A DNA stretch of 64,000 nucleotides from Micromonospora ferruginea (GTDB lineage: Bacteria; Actinomycetota; Actinomycetes; Mycobacteriales; Micromonosporaceae), in assembly GCF_013694245.2 (NCBI RefSeq), contig NZ_CP059322.2:2910001-2974000 (forward strand), written 5' to 3'. This document shows positions 34,298 through 42,431 of this stretch, in pieces. The notes beneath the pieces were generated by a model. That model was given only the letters and a program-made list of their open reading frames with translations. It was not told where the DNA came from and ran no database searches. How positions within the stretch are numbered: the first letter of the stretch is position 1; every line of letters begins with the position of its first letter. The position numbers and the translations under genes were made by a program.

Positions 34298-35208
34298 CGG
34301 GTCACCGCGCCGGAACCGAGCGCCCGCAGCGCGGCCTCGGCGGCGCCGACCAGGGCGGCGTCCGCGCCGAGCGCGGCCGGGACCAGCGGCACCGGGCCGA
34401 GCACCGGCATGCAGGCGGCGGCGAACGCCGGCGCGGCGGCGGCGAGCAGCTCCGGTACGGCGGCGCCGCCGCCGACCACGATCCGGTCCGGGTCGAGGAC
34501 GTTGGCCAGGCCGGCGAGGGCGGTGCCGAGCGCGGCGCCCGCGTCGGCCAGCAGAGCGCGGGCGATCTCGTCTCCGGCGCGGGCCCGCCGCACCACCTCG
34601 GGCAGGTCGACCGGCTCACCGGTGCGCGCGGTGTAGGCGGCGGCGACGGCCGGACCGGCGGCGACGGCCTCCACGTGCCCGGTGGCGCCGCACGGGCAGG
34701 GCCGCCCGACGGCCTGCGGCACGGGCAGGTGGCCGACGTGCCCGGCGGCGCCCGACCGGCCGGTGAGCAGGGTGCCGGCGGCGTGCACGCCACCACCGAT
34801 GCCGGTGCCGACGGCCACCCCGACGACGGTGGGCAACCCGCGCCCGGCGCCGTGCACGGCCTCGCCGAGGGTGAACGCCTGCACGTCGTTGAGCACGACG
34901 CCGGGCAGGTCGAGCCGGTCGCGCAGCCCGCCGGGCACGTCCACCCCGGACCAGTCACTGATCGAGGAGGTGGCGGCGGTGAGCAGGCCCGTCGCCGGGT
35001 CGACCAGGCCGGGGGCGCCGACGCCGACCGCGACCGGCTCCCCGCCGAGCGAGCGGACCAGGGCGGCGGCGTGGTCGAGGACGGCGGTGGCGCCGTCGCG
35101 GGCCGGCGTGGCGGCCCGGGTACGGGTCAGCACGGCGCCGGCCCGCACCAGGGCCGCGGCGGTCTTCGTGCCGCCGATGTCGAGCGCGGCCAGGAGCGGG
35201 GCGGTCAC
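34294..35208 (-). CDS. ROK family sugar kinase
   Basis: 304 residues. ATP-binding DIGGTKTAAALV opens the protein, GVGAPGLVD and LNDVQAFTLGEAV carry the sugar-binding and catalytic Asn-Asp, and VGTGIGGGV follows. The zinc site reads GHVGHLPV, then CPCGATGHVEA: the usual fourth ligand in C-x-C-G-x-x-G-C-x-E is replaced by His. ROK kinases phosphorylate glucose, GlcNAc or ManNAc. With NanE in the same operon a ManNAc or GlcNAc kinase is likely, but unproven. It lacks the N-terminal winged helix of ROK repressors, so it is an enzyme. GTG start at 35208 in a GTGA overlap with the GntR gene. Confidence 0.87.
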   Translation of the reverse strand: MTAPLLAALDIGGTKTAAALVRAGAVLTRTRAATPARDGATAVLDHAAALVRSLGGEPVAVGVGAPGLVDPATGLLTAATSSISDWSGVDVPGGLRDRLDLPGVVLNDVQAFTLGEAVHGAGRGLPTVVGVAVGTGIGGGVHAAGTLLTGRSGAAGHVGHLPVPQAVGRPCPCGATGHVEAVAAGPAVAAAYTARTGEPVDLPEVVRRARAGDEIARALLADAGAALGTALAGLANVLDPDRIVVGGGAAVPELLAAAAPAFAAACMPVLGPVPLVPAALGADAALVGAAEAALRALGSGAVTR

Positions 35209-35933
35209 GGCGTCCTTCGGGTCACGGTGATGCGGAAGTCGTAGCGGTCGGCGCGGTAGATGCTCTCGGCGCGCTCGACCGCGACCCCGGCGTCGTCGTA
35301 CGTGGTCCGGTCCACCCGCAGCGCGGGCGAGTACGGCGCCACGCCGAGCAGCGCGGCCTGGTCGGCGTCGACCACGGTCGCGGAGATCACCTGGTCGGCG
35401 TGGTCCGGCCGGACCCCGCGCGCGGCGAGCACCTCGTAGAGCGAGCCGCTGACCAGGACCGCGTCCAGGTCGCCGACCCGTTCGGTGGGCAGCCACACGT
35501 CCTCGACGCACATCGGCAACCCGTCGGCGAGCCGGAGCCGCCGGACGTGGGCCACCCGCGCGCCGGGTGACAGCGACAGCTCGCGGGCCACCGCCACGCC
35601 CGCCGGTACGACGGTGAGGTCGAGCAGGCGCGAGTCGGGGCTGAGCCGGCGGCTGCGCATGTCCTCGCTGAACGAGGTCAGGGCCAGCGACTTGGAGATG
35701 GTCGCCGGGTCGGCCACGAACGTGCCCGCGCCCTGGGCGCGGTAGACCAGGCCCTCCTCCTCCAGCCGGCCGACGGCCTGCCGGACGGTGGCCCGGCTGA
35801 CCCCGAACCGGGTGACCAGCTCCCGTTCGCTGGGCAGCGGGTCGTGCGGTCGCAACGACGAGCCGATCTCGGTGCGCAGGGCGGTGTACAGCGCCTCGTG
35901 CTTGAAGGCGGTCCTGCTGCCGGTGGCGGTCAC
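35205..35933 (-). CDS. GntR/HutC family transcriptional regulator
   Basis: 242 residues. The N-terminal winged helix is PLPSERELVTRFGVSRATVRQAV, followed by a UTRA ligand-binding domain (LLDLTVVPAGVAVARELSLS onward to YRADRYDFRITV). HutC-type regulators such as DasR bind sugar phosphates, commonly GlcNAc-6-P or GlcN-6-P, and then release DNA. The operator candidates at 39169-39184 and 39277-39292 resemble the DasR site. Its gene is inside the operon, so it probably controls its own synthesis. The GTG start at 35933 overlaps the permease stop (GTGA). GlcNAc-6-P made by NanE would be a fitting inducer, though this is inference. Confidence 0.88.
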   Translation of the reverse strand: MTATGSRTAFKHEALYTALRTEIGSSLRPHDPLPSERELVTRFGVSRATVRQAVGRLEEEGLVYRAQGAGTFVADPATISKSLALTSFSEDMRSRRLSPDSRLLDLTVVPAGVAVARELSLSPGARVAHVRRLRLADGLPMCVEDVWLPTERVGDLDAVLVSGSLYEVLAARGVRPDHADQVISATVVDADQAALLGVAPYSPALRVDRTTYDDAGVAVERAESIYRADRYDFRITVTRRTP

Positions 35934-36883
35934 CCCTTCACCCCTCCCTCTCCGATGCCGCGGAAGAACATCCGCTGCAGGGCGAAGAAGACGGCGAGCA
36001 ACGGAATGACTGCGATCATCGTGCCAGCGGCGACCACGCGTTGGTCGTTGGTGAAGGTGCCGGAGAGATACTGCAGCCCCACGGTGAGGGTGAAGTTGTC
36101 CGGGCTCTTCAGCACGATCAACGGCCAGAGGAAGTCGTCCCAGGCGAACAGGAAGCTGAACACGCCGACCACCGCGAGCGAGCCGCGCACGCTGGGCAGC
36201 GCGACGCGCCAGAACCGCGCCCACTCCCCGGCCCCGTCGATGGCCGCCGCCTCCTCGGTCTCCTTCGGCAGGGCGAGGAAGGCGGTCCGCATGACCAGGA
36301 TGGACAGTCCGGAGACGGCGCCGGGCAGCAGCACGCCGAGCAGCGTGTCGACCAGCCCGAGGCTGCGGACGGTGAGGAAGACGTTCACCATGATCACCTC
36401 GAACGGCACCACGAGCGAGGCGAGCACGGCGGCGAAGACGGCGCCCCGGCCGCGGAAGCGCATCCGCGCCAGCGCGTAACCGGCCATGGCGCCGAGCAGG
36501 CAGTTGGTCAGCACGCTGGCGACCGCGACGAGCGCCGAGTTGCCGATGTAGCGCCACACCGGGATGACCTCGGCCACCTTGCCGAAGTTGCCGAGGGTCG
36601 GCTCGGCCGGCAGCAGCGTCGTGTCCGGCCCGTAGATCGGCTCGCCGGTGCCCTTCAGCGCGGTGGAGAGCTGCCAGAGGAACGGCCCGACCAGCAGCAG
36701 GGCCATCGCCAGCAGCAGCAGGTAGCGCAGGGCCGGTCCGGCGACGCGGCCGACGCCGGCACGTCGCCGGGCCGGGCGGACCGCCGAGGGCTCGGGCGCC
36801 CGCTCGCGCACGGTGCGCTCGCTCACGCCCTGCCCACCAGGCATGCCCTCACGGCCCTCGCTCCGCTCGGTGCGCTCGCTCAT
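35930..36883 (-). CDS. Carbohydrate ABC transporter permease (MalG type)
   Basis: 317 residues. A long charged N-terminal tail rich in Glu and Arg (about 45 residues) precedes six membrane helices. The EAA loop that contacts the ATPase is EEAAAIDGAGEWARFWRVAL. It is the second permease of a CUT1 sugar importer. No ATP-binding gene lies in the operon, so a shared MsiK-like ATPase elsewhere in the genome is expected, as is normal in actinomycetes. The N-terminal tail has two further Met codons, so the start may be shorter. It overlaps the first permease by ATGA. Confidence 0.88.
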   Translation of the reverse strand: MSERTERSEGREGMPGGQGVSERTVRERAPEPSAVRPARRRAGVGRVAGPALRYLLLLAMALLLVGPFLWQLSTALKGTGEPIYGPDTTLLPAEPTLGNFGKVAEVIPVWRYIGNSALVAVASVLTNCLLGAMAGYALARMRFRGRGAVFAAVLASLVVPFEVIMVNVFLTVRSLGLVDTLLGVLLPGAVSGLSILVMRTAFLALPKETEEAAAIDGAGEWARFWRVALPSVRGSLAVVGVFSFLFAWDDFLWPLIVLKSPDNFTLTVGLQYLSGTFTNDQRVVAAGTMIAVIPLLAVFFALQRMFFRGIGEGGVKG

Positions 36884-37764
36884 GCGGTGTTCCTCTCGCT
36901 GCGGCGGCGCAGCACGAGCGCCAGGACGGAGAGGCCGAGCGTGCCGACGAAGAGCGTCAGGCTCATCGCGGAGGCGTACCCGATCTCGCCGTCGACGCCG
37001 AGGCCGACCTCGCGGATGTAGTAGACGATCGACTTCGCCTGCCCGCCGGGTCCGGCGGTGCCGGAGGACATCACGTAGATCTCGGCGAAGACCTTGGTCG
37101 CGGAGATCGCGGCGAGCGTGCCGACCAGCAGCATGGTGGGGCGGACGGTGGGCACGGTGACCGAGCGGAACCGGCGGACCGCGCCGGCGCCGTCGACCCG
37201 GGCGGCCTCGTGCAGCTCGCCGGGCACGTTGGACAACGCGGCCAGGTAGATGACCATGTAGTAGCCGAGGCCCTTCCAGACCGTCACCAGCATGCAGGAG
37301 AACAGCAGCAGGGTGGCGTCGGTGAGGAACGGCAGCGGCTCGGCGACCACCCGCAGCTTGACCAGCACGGCGTTGACCAGGCCGTCGGAGGAGAGCAGCC
37401 AGCTCCAGATCAGCCCGACCACGACCATCGAGGCGATGACCGGCGTGTAGAACACCGCCCGGAACGCCCCGATGCCGGGCAGCTTGGCGTGCACGAGCTG
37501 CGCGAGCAGCAGCGGCAGCAGCACCAGCGCGGGCACCACGACGACCAGGTAGAGCGCGGTGTTGCCGAGCGCCCGGAAGAAGTCGGTGTCGTCGGCAAGG
37601 CGGACGAAGTTGTCCAGCCCGGTGAACTGCCCGCCGCCGAGCGCCTGCGCGTCGGTGAACGCCAGCACGCCGGTGTTGGCGAGCGGTCCCCAGGTCATCA
37701 GCGCGGTGACGAGCAGCGCCGGAGCCAGGAAGAGCCAGGGTACGTACCAGCGACGGCCGATCAC
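36880..37764 (-). CDS. Carbohydrate ABC transporter permease (MalF type)
   Basis: 294 residues with six membrane helices and the EAA loop ELHEAARVDGAGAVRRFRSV. It is the first permease of the CUT1 importer, following the binding-protein gene by 67 bases that hold a strong hairpin. FTGLDNFVRLADDTDFFRAL is the periplasmic-loop motif usual for this subunit. It is coupled to the MalG-type gene by a 4-base overlap. Confidence 0.9.
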   Translation of the reverse strand: MIGRRWYVPWLFLAPALLVTALMTWGPLANTGVLAFTDAQALGGGQFTGLDNFVRLADDTDFFRALGNTALYLVVVVPALVLLPLLLAQLVHAKLPGIGAFRAVFYTPVIASMVVVGLIWSWLLSSDGLVNAVLVKLRVVAEPLPFLTDATLLLFSCMLVTVWKGLGYYMVIYLAALSNVPGELHEAARVDGAGAVRRFRSVTVPTVRPTMLLVGTLAAISATKVFAEIYVMSSGTAGPGGQAKSIVYYIREVGLGVDGEIGYASAMSLTLFVGTLGLSVLALVLRRRSERNTA

Positions 37765-37792
37765 GTCGGGAAGCTCCTGTCGTCGGGGTGGT

Positions 37793-37823
37793 GGCGCCGC
37801 CCGGCGGGGTGCCGGGCGGCGCC
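37793..37823 (-). terminator. Attenuating hairpin after the binding-protein gene
   Basis: GGCGCCGCCCGGC and GCCGGGCGGCGCC form a perfect 13-bp stem around a 5-base loop, 8 bases past the binding-protein stop and 29 bases before the permease start. It has no T-tract. In sugar importer operons such hairpins stop or protect the transcript so that the binding protein is made in excess over permeases. That role is inferred. Confidence 0.6.
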
Positions 37824-37831
37824 GGGCGCGG

Positions 37832-39142
37832 TCAGCGGGCGAGCAGCTTGTTGGCCTCGGCCACGGCCTGGTCCAGGGCGGCCTTCGGGTCGAGGTCGCC
37901 CTTGACGGCGAGCTGCATCTTCCCGATCACCACCGCCTTGGTGCGGTCGTCCCACTGCACCGGGGTGAGGTTCTCGGCCTTGGCGATCTGCTCGGCGGAG
38001 ATCTTGCGGGCCGGCGAGGTCGGGTCGGCCGGGTCCACCTGGGTGAAGTACGGGTCCTTGAGCGAGTCCGCGGTGGACGGCAGGATCGTCACGATCTTGG
38101 CGAAGGCGAGCTGGTTCTGCGCGTTGCTGACGAACTTCGCGAACTCCAGCGCGGTCGCCGGGTTCTTGCTCTTCCTCGGCACGAGCAGGCCCATCACCGA
38201 CATGTTCGTGGTGCCGTCGGCGCTGGCGATCTGGGGGGCGACCCCGGTGGCCTTGGCGACGGCGGGGGCGTTCTGGCCGACCACCTTGAGGAAGTTGGGC
38301 CCGGAGGGGAACAGCGCGACCCGCCCGGCGGAGTACGCCTCGGTCTCCTTGGCGTGGTCCTGGGTCAGCCAGTCCGGGGCGATGGCCTTCTTGGCGTACA
38401 GGTCGCGGACCCGGGTCACGTACTGCACGGCCTCGGGGGTGTTGAACGTCCACGCGGTGGCGTCGTCGTTGAGCAGCGGCACACCGAGCTTCGCCAGGTT
38501 GGGCACGAAGCTGTTCTCCAGCGCCGGGTGCCAGCCGTAGAAGCGGCCCTTGCCGGCGGCGGAGAGCTTCTCCGCCTGGGTGAGCAGTTCGTCGACGGTC
38601 TTCGGCGGGGCGGCGTCGGCCATCCCCGCCTGGGCGAAGAGGTCCTTGTTGTACATGGTGACCTCGCTGGTGAGGTACCACGGCAGGCCGTACGAGCCGG
38701 GCTGGCCGGGGACCTTGAAGGCGTCCCACGCGCCGGGCACGAACGTGCTCTTCGCGTCGCCGGCGTTGGTCTCCATGTCCACGAAGACGCCCTGCTTCTC
38801 CAGCTTCTGGGCGAAGTTGGGGTTCAGGTTGACCACGTCGGGCAGCGTGCCGGCCTGCGCGTCGTTGGTGATCTTCTCCTGCGCGCCCTGGAACGGCAGG
38901 TCGATCCACGTCACGGTGGTGCCCGGGTGCTGCTTCTGGAAGTCGGCGATCAGGCCGTTGATGTAGTCGTCGAAGGTGGGCTTGAGCGCGAGGGTGGCGA
39001 AGGTGATCTCACCCTTCACCTCGCCGCTGATCTTGTCGTCGGAGCCGGCCGAACCGGCGTCGTCGCCGCTGGACAGGCCGCAGCCGCTGAGGAAGAGCGC
39101 GGCGGCCACTGCGGCCGCGGCGAAGGCGCGGGTACGCCTCAT
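37832..39142 (-). CDS. Sugar ABC transporter solute-binding lipoprotein
   Basis: 436 residues. The lipobox LFLSGC places the lipidated Cys at residue 21. The CUT1 binding-protein fold is seen in WYLTSEVTMYNKDLFAQAG, GLPWYLTSE and MGLLVPRKSKNPATALEF. It captures an oligosaccharide outside the membrane for the two permeases downstream. It is the first gene of the catabolic operon. The ATG at 39142 has GGAGGACC just upstream. Promoter and operator elements lie at 39169-39220. Confidence 0.9.
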   Translation of the reverse strand: MRRTRAFAAAAVAAALFLSGCGLSSGDDAGSAGSDDKISGEVKGEITFATLALKPTFDDYINGLIADFQKQHPGTTVTWIDLPFQGAQEKITNDAQAGTLPDVVNLNPNFAQKLEKQGVFVDMETNAGDAKSTFVPGAWDAFKVPGQPGSYGLPWYLTSEVTMYNKDLFAQAGMADAAPPKTVDELLTQAEKLSAAGKGRFYGWHPALENSFVPNLAKLGVPLLNDDATAWTFNTPEAVQYVTRVRDLYAKKAIAPDWLTQDHAKETEAYSAGRVALFPSGPNFLKVVGQNAPAVAKATGVAPQIASADGTTNMSVMGLLVPRKSKNPATALEFAKFVSNAQNQLAFAKIVTILPSTADSLKDPYFTQVDPADPTSPARKISAEQIAKAENLTPVQWDDRTKAVVIGKMQLAVKGDLDPKAALDQAVAEANKLLAR

Positions 39143-39168
39143 GTGGGTCCTCCATGCAAGGGGGGTGA

Positions 39169-39184
39169 AGTGGTACGGACCAGT
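39169..39184. promoter_or_regulatory. DasR-like GntR operator 1
   Basis: AGTGGTACGGACCAGT, an imperfect palindrome (12 of 16 positions symmetric). Read on the other strand it matches the DasR consensus ACTGGTCTAGACCACT at 13 of 16 positions. It lies between the likely promoter and start of the binding-protein gene, where a bound repressor would block transcription. Confidence 0.6.
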
Positions 39185-39192
39185 GAGCCAGA

Positions 39193-39220
39193 GCTTTACT
39201 CATGATCGCCGCCGGGTCAA
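39193..39220 (-). promoter_or_regulatory. Likely promoter of the sugar-uptake operon
   Basis: On the minus strand TTGACC (39220-39215), a 16-base spacer and TAAAGC (39198-39193) resemble a housekeeping promoter. The predicted start of transcription falls at about 39186, just upstream of operator 1. Confidence 0.45.
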
Positions 39221-39276
39221 GCCCTAGCTGAGCTTTTACATAAGGGATCCGGTTTCGACATCGACGAGAACCCTTG

Positions 39277-39292
39277 ACTTGTCCGTACCAGT
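39277..39292. promoter_or_regulatory. DasR-like GntR operator 2
   Basis: ACTTGTCCGTACCAGT. It shares GTCCGTACCA with the reverse complement of operator 1 and is near-palindromic (12 of 16). It overlaps a TTGACT at 39274-39279 that could be the -35 box of the divergent glycosidase gene, with AACGAT (39298-39303) as a weak -10 and the ATG at 39311 at the transcript start. The divergent genes are therefore probably controlled by the same regulator. Confidence 0.55.
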
Positions 39293-39301
39293 GCGCCAAC
39301 G

Positions 39302-41722
39302 ATGGGCCGTATGCCATCCCCCACACCCCTGCGCCGGACCGCCGTCTCCGCGGCCGCCGGCGTGGTCCTGCTCGGCCTGCTGGCCGCACCCGCCGCGGCG
39401 GGCGCCGCGCCCACCGCCGATCCCGGCCTGCCCACGGTCACCGCCGCCGACGGCGCCACCGCCACCATCGACGCCCTCGACCCGTCCTCGCGGGCAGCCG
39501 GTGTCCTCGCCCTCTACACGCCCGACTCCGGCGCCGAGACCAAGACCAACGCGTTCGGCGGCGAGGCGGTGTTGCGCGCCGCCGGCGACGGCGCGTACGA
39601 CGTGGTGAGCGTCTGCACCGCGCTCGACTCCTGCCCGAAACCCGGCAACAACGCCATCCCGTCCGACGGGATGGTGCTCTCCGCGTCCCCGCCCGAGACC
39701 GGCGGCGTGGACGACCGCCGGTGGCTGCGCGAGCACCTGCGTGCCGGCGACCGGGTGCAGGTGCGCAACCTGCTGATCCGGCGCGCCACCGCCACCCTCG
39801 ACGCCACCGACCCGACCGCCGCCAGCAACCCGCCCGGCGTCGACCCGGCCAAGGGCGAGTGCTTCCCCGGGTGCCGGGGCGCCGAACAACTCGTCGCCTA
39901 CACGCCCGCGGCCGGCCGGGACCGCACCGGCACCAACGACTACGGGTTCGAGATCGGCGTACGCGACGGCCGGGTCGTCTCCCGGCAGGGCGGCGACAGC
40001 GCCATCCCGGCCGGCGGGTTCGTGCTCTCCGGGCACGGCTCGCGGGGCTCGTGGCTGGAGGGCAACGCCCCGCTCGGCGCGAAGGTGACCGTCGACGGCG
40101 ACGCCGTCACGGTGGACGTCGACGCGCAGAGCTTCCTGCTCGGCGCCGAGCGGGCGGTGTCCGCCGCCCGCGCCGGGAAGACCGCCGCGGTGGCGAGCTG
40201 CCTCGACATCGACCCGGCCGCCGTGGACGCCGCGCTCGGCGAGGCCACCGAGCTGCTCGCCCGGGCCCGGGAGGCGGCCGGCGACGCGCCGGAACGCGCC
40301 GCCGAGCTGGCCCGCGACGCCACCCGCCGCGCGGACGTGGCCGGCTACCGCAGCCGGGAATCCCGCCCCGTCGAGGGCCGCGGCCTGTGGGTACGCCCCA
40401 TCGAGACCAGCCCGGAGCAGATTCGCGCCTCACTCGACCGGATCTCCGCCGCCGGCTTCAACATGGTGTTCCTGGAGACGGTCTGGGGCGGATACACGAT
40501 CTACCCGAGCGCGGTGGCCGAACGGGCCGGCATGCCGGCGCAGCGGCCCGAGATGCGCGGCTTCGACCCGCTGAAGGTCTGGGTCGACGAGGCGCACGCC
40601 CGGGGCATCGAGCTGCACGCCTGGACCCACACCTTCTTCGTCGGCGTGGAGAGCGGCGGCGGACCGGTGCTGACCGCCCACCCCGACTGGGCCGCGGTGG
40701 AGCGCGAGGACGTCGGCAAGGCCGGTCCGCAGCCGTCCCGGATGGAACCGGGCTACTACTGGATGGACGCGGCCCTGCCCGCGGTGCGCAGCCACGTGCT
40801 CGCCACGTTCGAGGAGATCCTGCGCGGCTACGCCGTCGACGGGCTGCACCTGGACTACATCCGCTACCCGGTCTCGCTGCCCTACGGCGCGGACTTCTCC
40901 TACTCCGCGTACAGCCGCACCACGTTCGCCGCCGAGCACGGCGTCGACCCGTACACCCTGACGCCCGACTCGCCGCAGTGGCCCACCTGGAACGCCTGGC
41001 GGGAGAAGCAGATCACCACCTTCGTCGACCAGGTCCGCACGATGCAGCGGCGGGTCGCCGCCGACCGGCAGCTCTCCGCCGCCGTCTTCGCCGACCCGAC
41101 CGACGGCCTGGCCAAGAAGTTCCAGAACTGGGGCGCCTGGGTCGACGCCGGCACGCTCGACTTCCTCACCGGGATGTCGTTCGGCACCTCGGCCGACTCC
41201 GTCGGCCACGACACCGCCGTGATGCGGAAGCGGGTCGGGGACGTGCCGCTCTACACCGCCACCTACGGGCCGTTGCGGGGCACCTCGCCGGATCTGATGC
41301 TCGACCAGGTGCAGGCGGTGAACGACGCCGACTCCGACGGCGCGGCGCTGTTCGCGTACAACCAGCTCAACGCCCGCCAGCAGGAGGCGCTGCGGGAGGG
41401 GACGTTCCGGACCCGCGCGGTGGTCCCGCACGCCGACTACCGGGCCGCCGCGCGCGCCGGGGTCGCCGCGCTGCGCTCCACGCTGAAGCGGGCCACCGGC
41501 TGCGCGCCCGCGGCGCGTACCGCCGAGGTCCGGGCCCGGCTCGCCGCGGCCGAGCGGCTGCTGGCCGACGGGATGCCCGCCCCGGCGGTCGACGCGGCGG
41601 CCCGGCAACTCGCGAAGGCCGCCGAATCGGCGGCCGGCTGGGGCGACGCGGTGCAGCCGGAGCTGAGCCGGCGCACCGCTCGGGACCTGCGCATGTACGC
41701 CCGCTGGGCCGACCTGGCCTGA
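39302..41722 (+). CDS. Secreted GHL10-family glycosidase
   Basis: 806 residues. A signal peptide ends near AAAGAAP (about residue 35). An N-terminal region (to about 270) has two beta-rich segments and Cys pairs (CTALDSC, CFPGC). A helical linker follows, then the GHL10/DUF187 barrel (about 345-690): EGRGLWVRPIETSPEQIRA, then NMVFLETVWGGYTIYPS, HAWTHTFFVG and GLHLDYIRYP, with Asp and Glu residues in the family's active-site positions. GHL10 members such as YngK act on oligo- or polysaccharides, with few characterised. It is divergent from the uptake operon and shares its operators. The start could be the ATG at 39311 on a leaderless mRNA; no ribosome site precedes 39302. Confidence 0.85.
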   Translation: MGRMPSPTPLRRTAVSAAAGVVLLGLLAAPAAAGAAPTADPGLPTVTAADGATATIDALDPSSRAAGVLALYTPDSGAETKTNAFGGEAVLRAAGDGAYDVVSVCTALDSCPKPGNNAIPSDGMVLSASPPETGGVDDRRWLREHLRAGDRVQVRNLLIRRATATLDATDPTAASNPPGVDPAKGECFPGCRGAEQLVAYTPAAGRDRTGTNDYGFEIGVRDGRVVSRQGGDSAIPAGGFVLSGHGSRGSWLEGNAPLGAKVTVDGDAVTVDVDAQSFLLGAERAVSAARAGKTAAVASCLDIDPAAVDAALGEATELLARAREAAGDAPERAAELARDATRRADVAGYRSRESRPVEGRGLWVRPIETSPEQIRASLDRISAAGFNMVFLETVWGGYTIYPSAVAERAGMPAQRPEMRGFDPLKVWVDEAHARGIELHAWTHTFFVGVESGGGPVLTAHPDWAAVEREDVGKAGPQPSRMEPGYYWMDAALPAVRSHVLATFEEILRGYAVDGLHLDYIRYPVSLPYGADFSYSAYSRTTFAAEHGVDPYTLTPDSPQWPTWNAWREKQITTFVDQVRTMQRRVAADRQLSAAVFADPTDGLAKKFQNWGAWVDAGTLDFLTGMSFGTSADSVGHDTAVMRKRVGDVPLYTATYGPLRGTSPDLMLDQVQAVNDADSDGAALFAYNQLNARQQEALREGTFRTRAVVPHADYRAAARAGVAALRSTLKRATGCAPAARTAEVRARLAAAERLLADGMPAPAVDAAARQLAKAAESAAGWGDAVQPELSRRTARDLRMYARWADLA

Positions 41723-41727
41723 CCGGT

Positions 41728-41768
41728 GGGCGGTGGGGCGTGCCGGGAGTCGGCGCGCCCCACCGCCC
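41728..41768. terminator. Strong bidirectional terminator
   Basis: An 18-bp stem (one G-T wobble) around the 5-base loop GGAGT, with arms 41728-41745 and 41751-41768. The outer 13 bp, GGGCGGTGGGGCG with CGCCCCACCGCCC, pair perfectly. It lies between the convergent glycosidase and GyrI-like genes and separates the sugar locus from the lanthipeptide locus. Confidence 0.8.
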
Positions 41769-41771
41769 GTG

Positions 41772-42407
41772 TCACCGCGCGGGCGCGACCGGCTGCCGGA
41801 GGATGGTGCGTCGCCGCTCCGGCGCGACCCGCCGGAAGTCGCTGAGGTAGATCTCGTGGTGGGTGCCGGCCAGGCGCAGCCCGTGGTCGGGGACGTACCC
41901 GTGATGCAGTCGCGCGAGCACGTCGGCCTCGTCGTCGAAGGAGCCCACGTGCAACGTCTGCACGCACCGCCCCTCGGACAGGCCCGCCAACCGGACGTCG
42001 TCCAGGCGCGCCGGCCGGTTCCCGGCCCCCGCCTGCTCGACGGCGGCGGCGACCATAAACTCGCCGATCCAGTCCGGGACCATCAGCATCAGCGTCCAGC
42101 GCCAGCGGGCCTTCTGCCGCGCGGTGGTGAAGGCGGCCATGTCGTCGGCCCACCACAGCCCTTCCAGCGGCGGGACGACGTAGTCGCGCCCGAGATCGCG
42201 CCTGCTGGCGAACTTCAGTTTGTACGCCGTCGGGTAGAGCGCCTCGACCGCCCCGGTGAAGGCCGGCGAGGTGTTCGGGTCGCCCTGGCCGTCGACCATG
42301 AGATAGCGCATGTCCGGCACGTCGACCGTCCGGAACACGCCCCGTCGCGCCCGGTAGGCGTCGAGCGTCCTCCTGAAGTCGACCTTGCCCGGGGTGGGGT
42401 CGGTCAC
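41772..42407 (-). CDS. GyrI-like small-molecule binding protein
   Basis: 211 residues with the GyrI-like (SOUL/AraC-effector-binding) fold: FRTVDVPDMRYLMVDGQGDP at the N-terminus and HEIYLSDFRRVAPE at the end are the conserved strands of the family. Free-standing GyrI-like proteins bind drugs or hydrophobic cations, and some hydrolyse reactive small molecules. The GTG at 42407 lies 24 bases after the lanthipeptide synthetase stop on the same strand, so it should be on the lanA-lanL transcript. It may give self-protection or bind a pathway molecule, but it may be incidental. There is no DNA-binding domain. Confidence 0.8.
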   Translation of the reverse strand: MTDPTPGKVDFRRTLDAYRARRGVFRTVDVPDMRYLMVDGQGDPNTSPAFTGAVEALYPTAYKLKFASRRDLGRDYVVPPLEGLWWADDMAAFTTARQKARWRWTLMLMVPDWIGEFMVAAAVEQAGAGNRPARLDDVRLAGLSEGRCVQTLHVGSFDDEADVLARLHHGYVPDHGLRLAGTHHEIYLSDFRRVAPERRRTILRQPVAPAR

Positions 42408-42431
42408 CGCGGCAGTCTAGTGCCGCGACGC

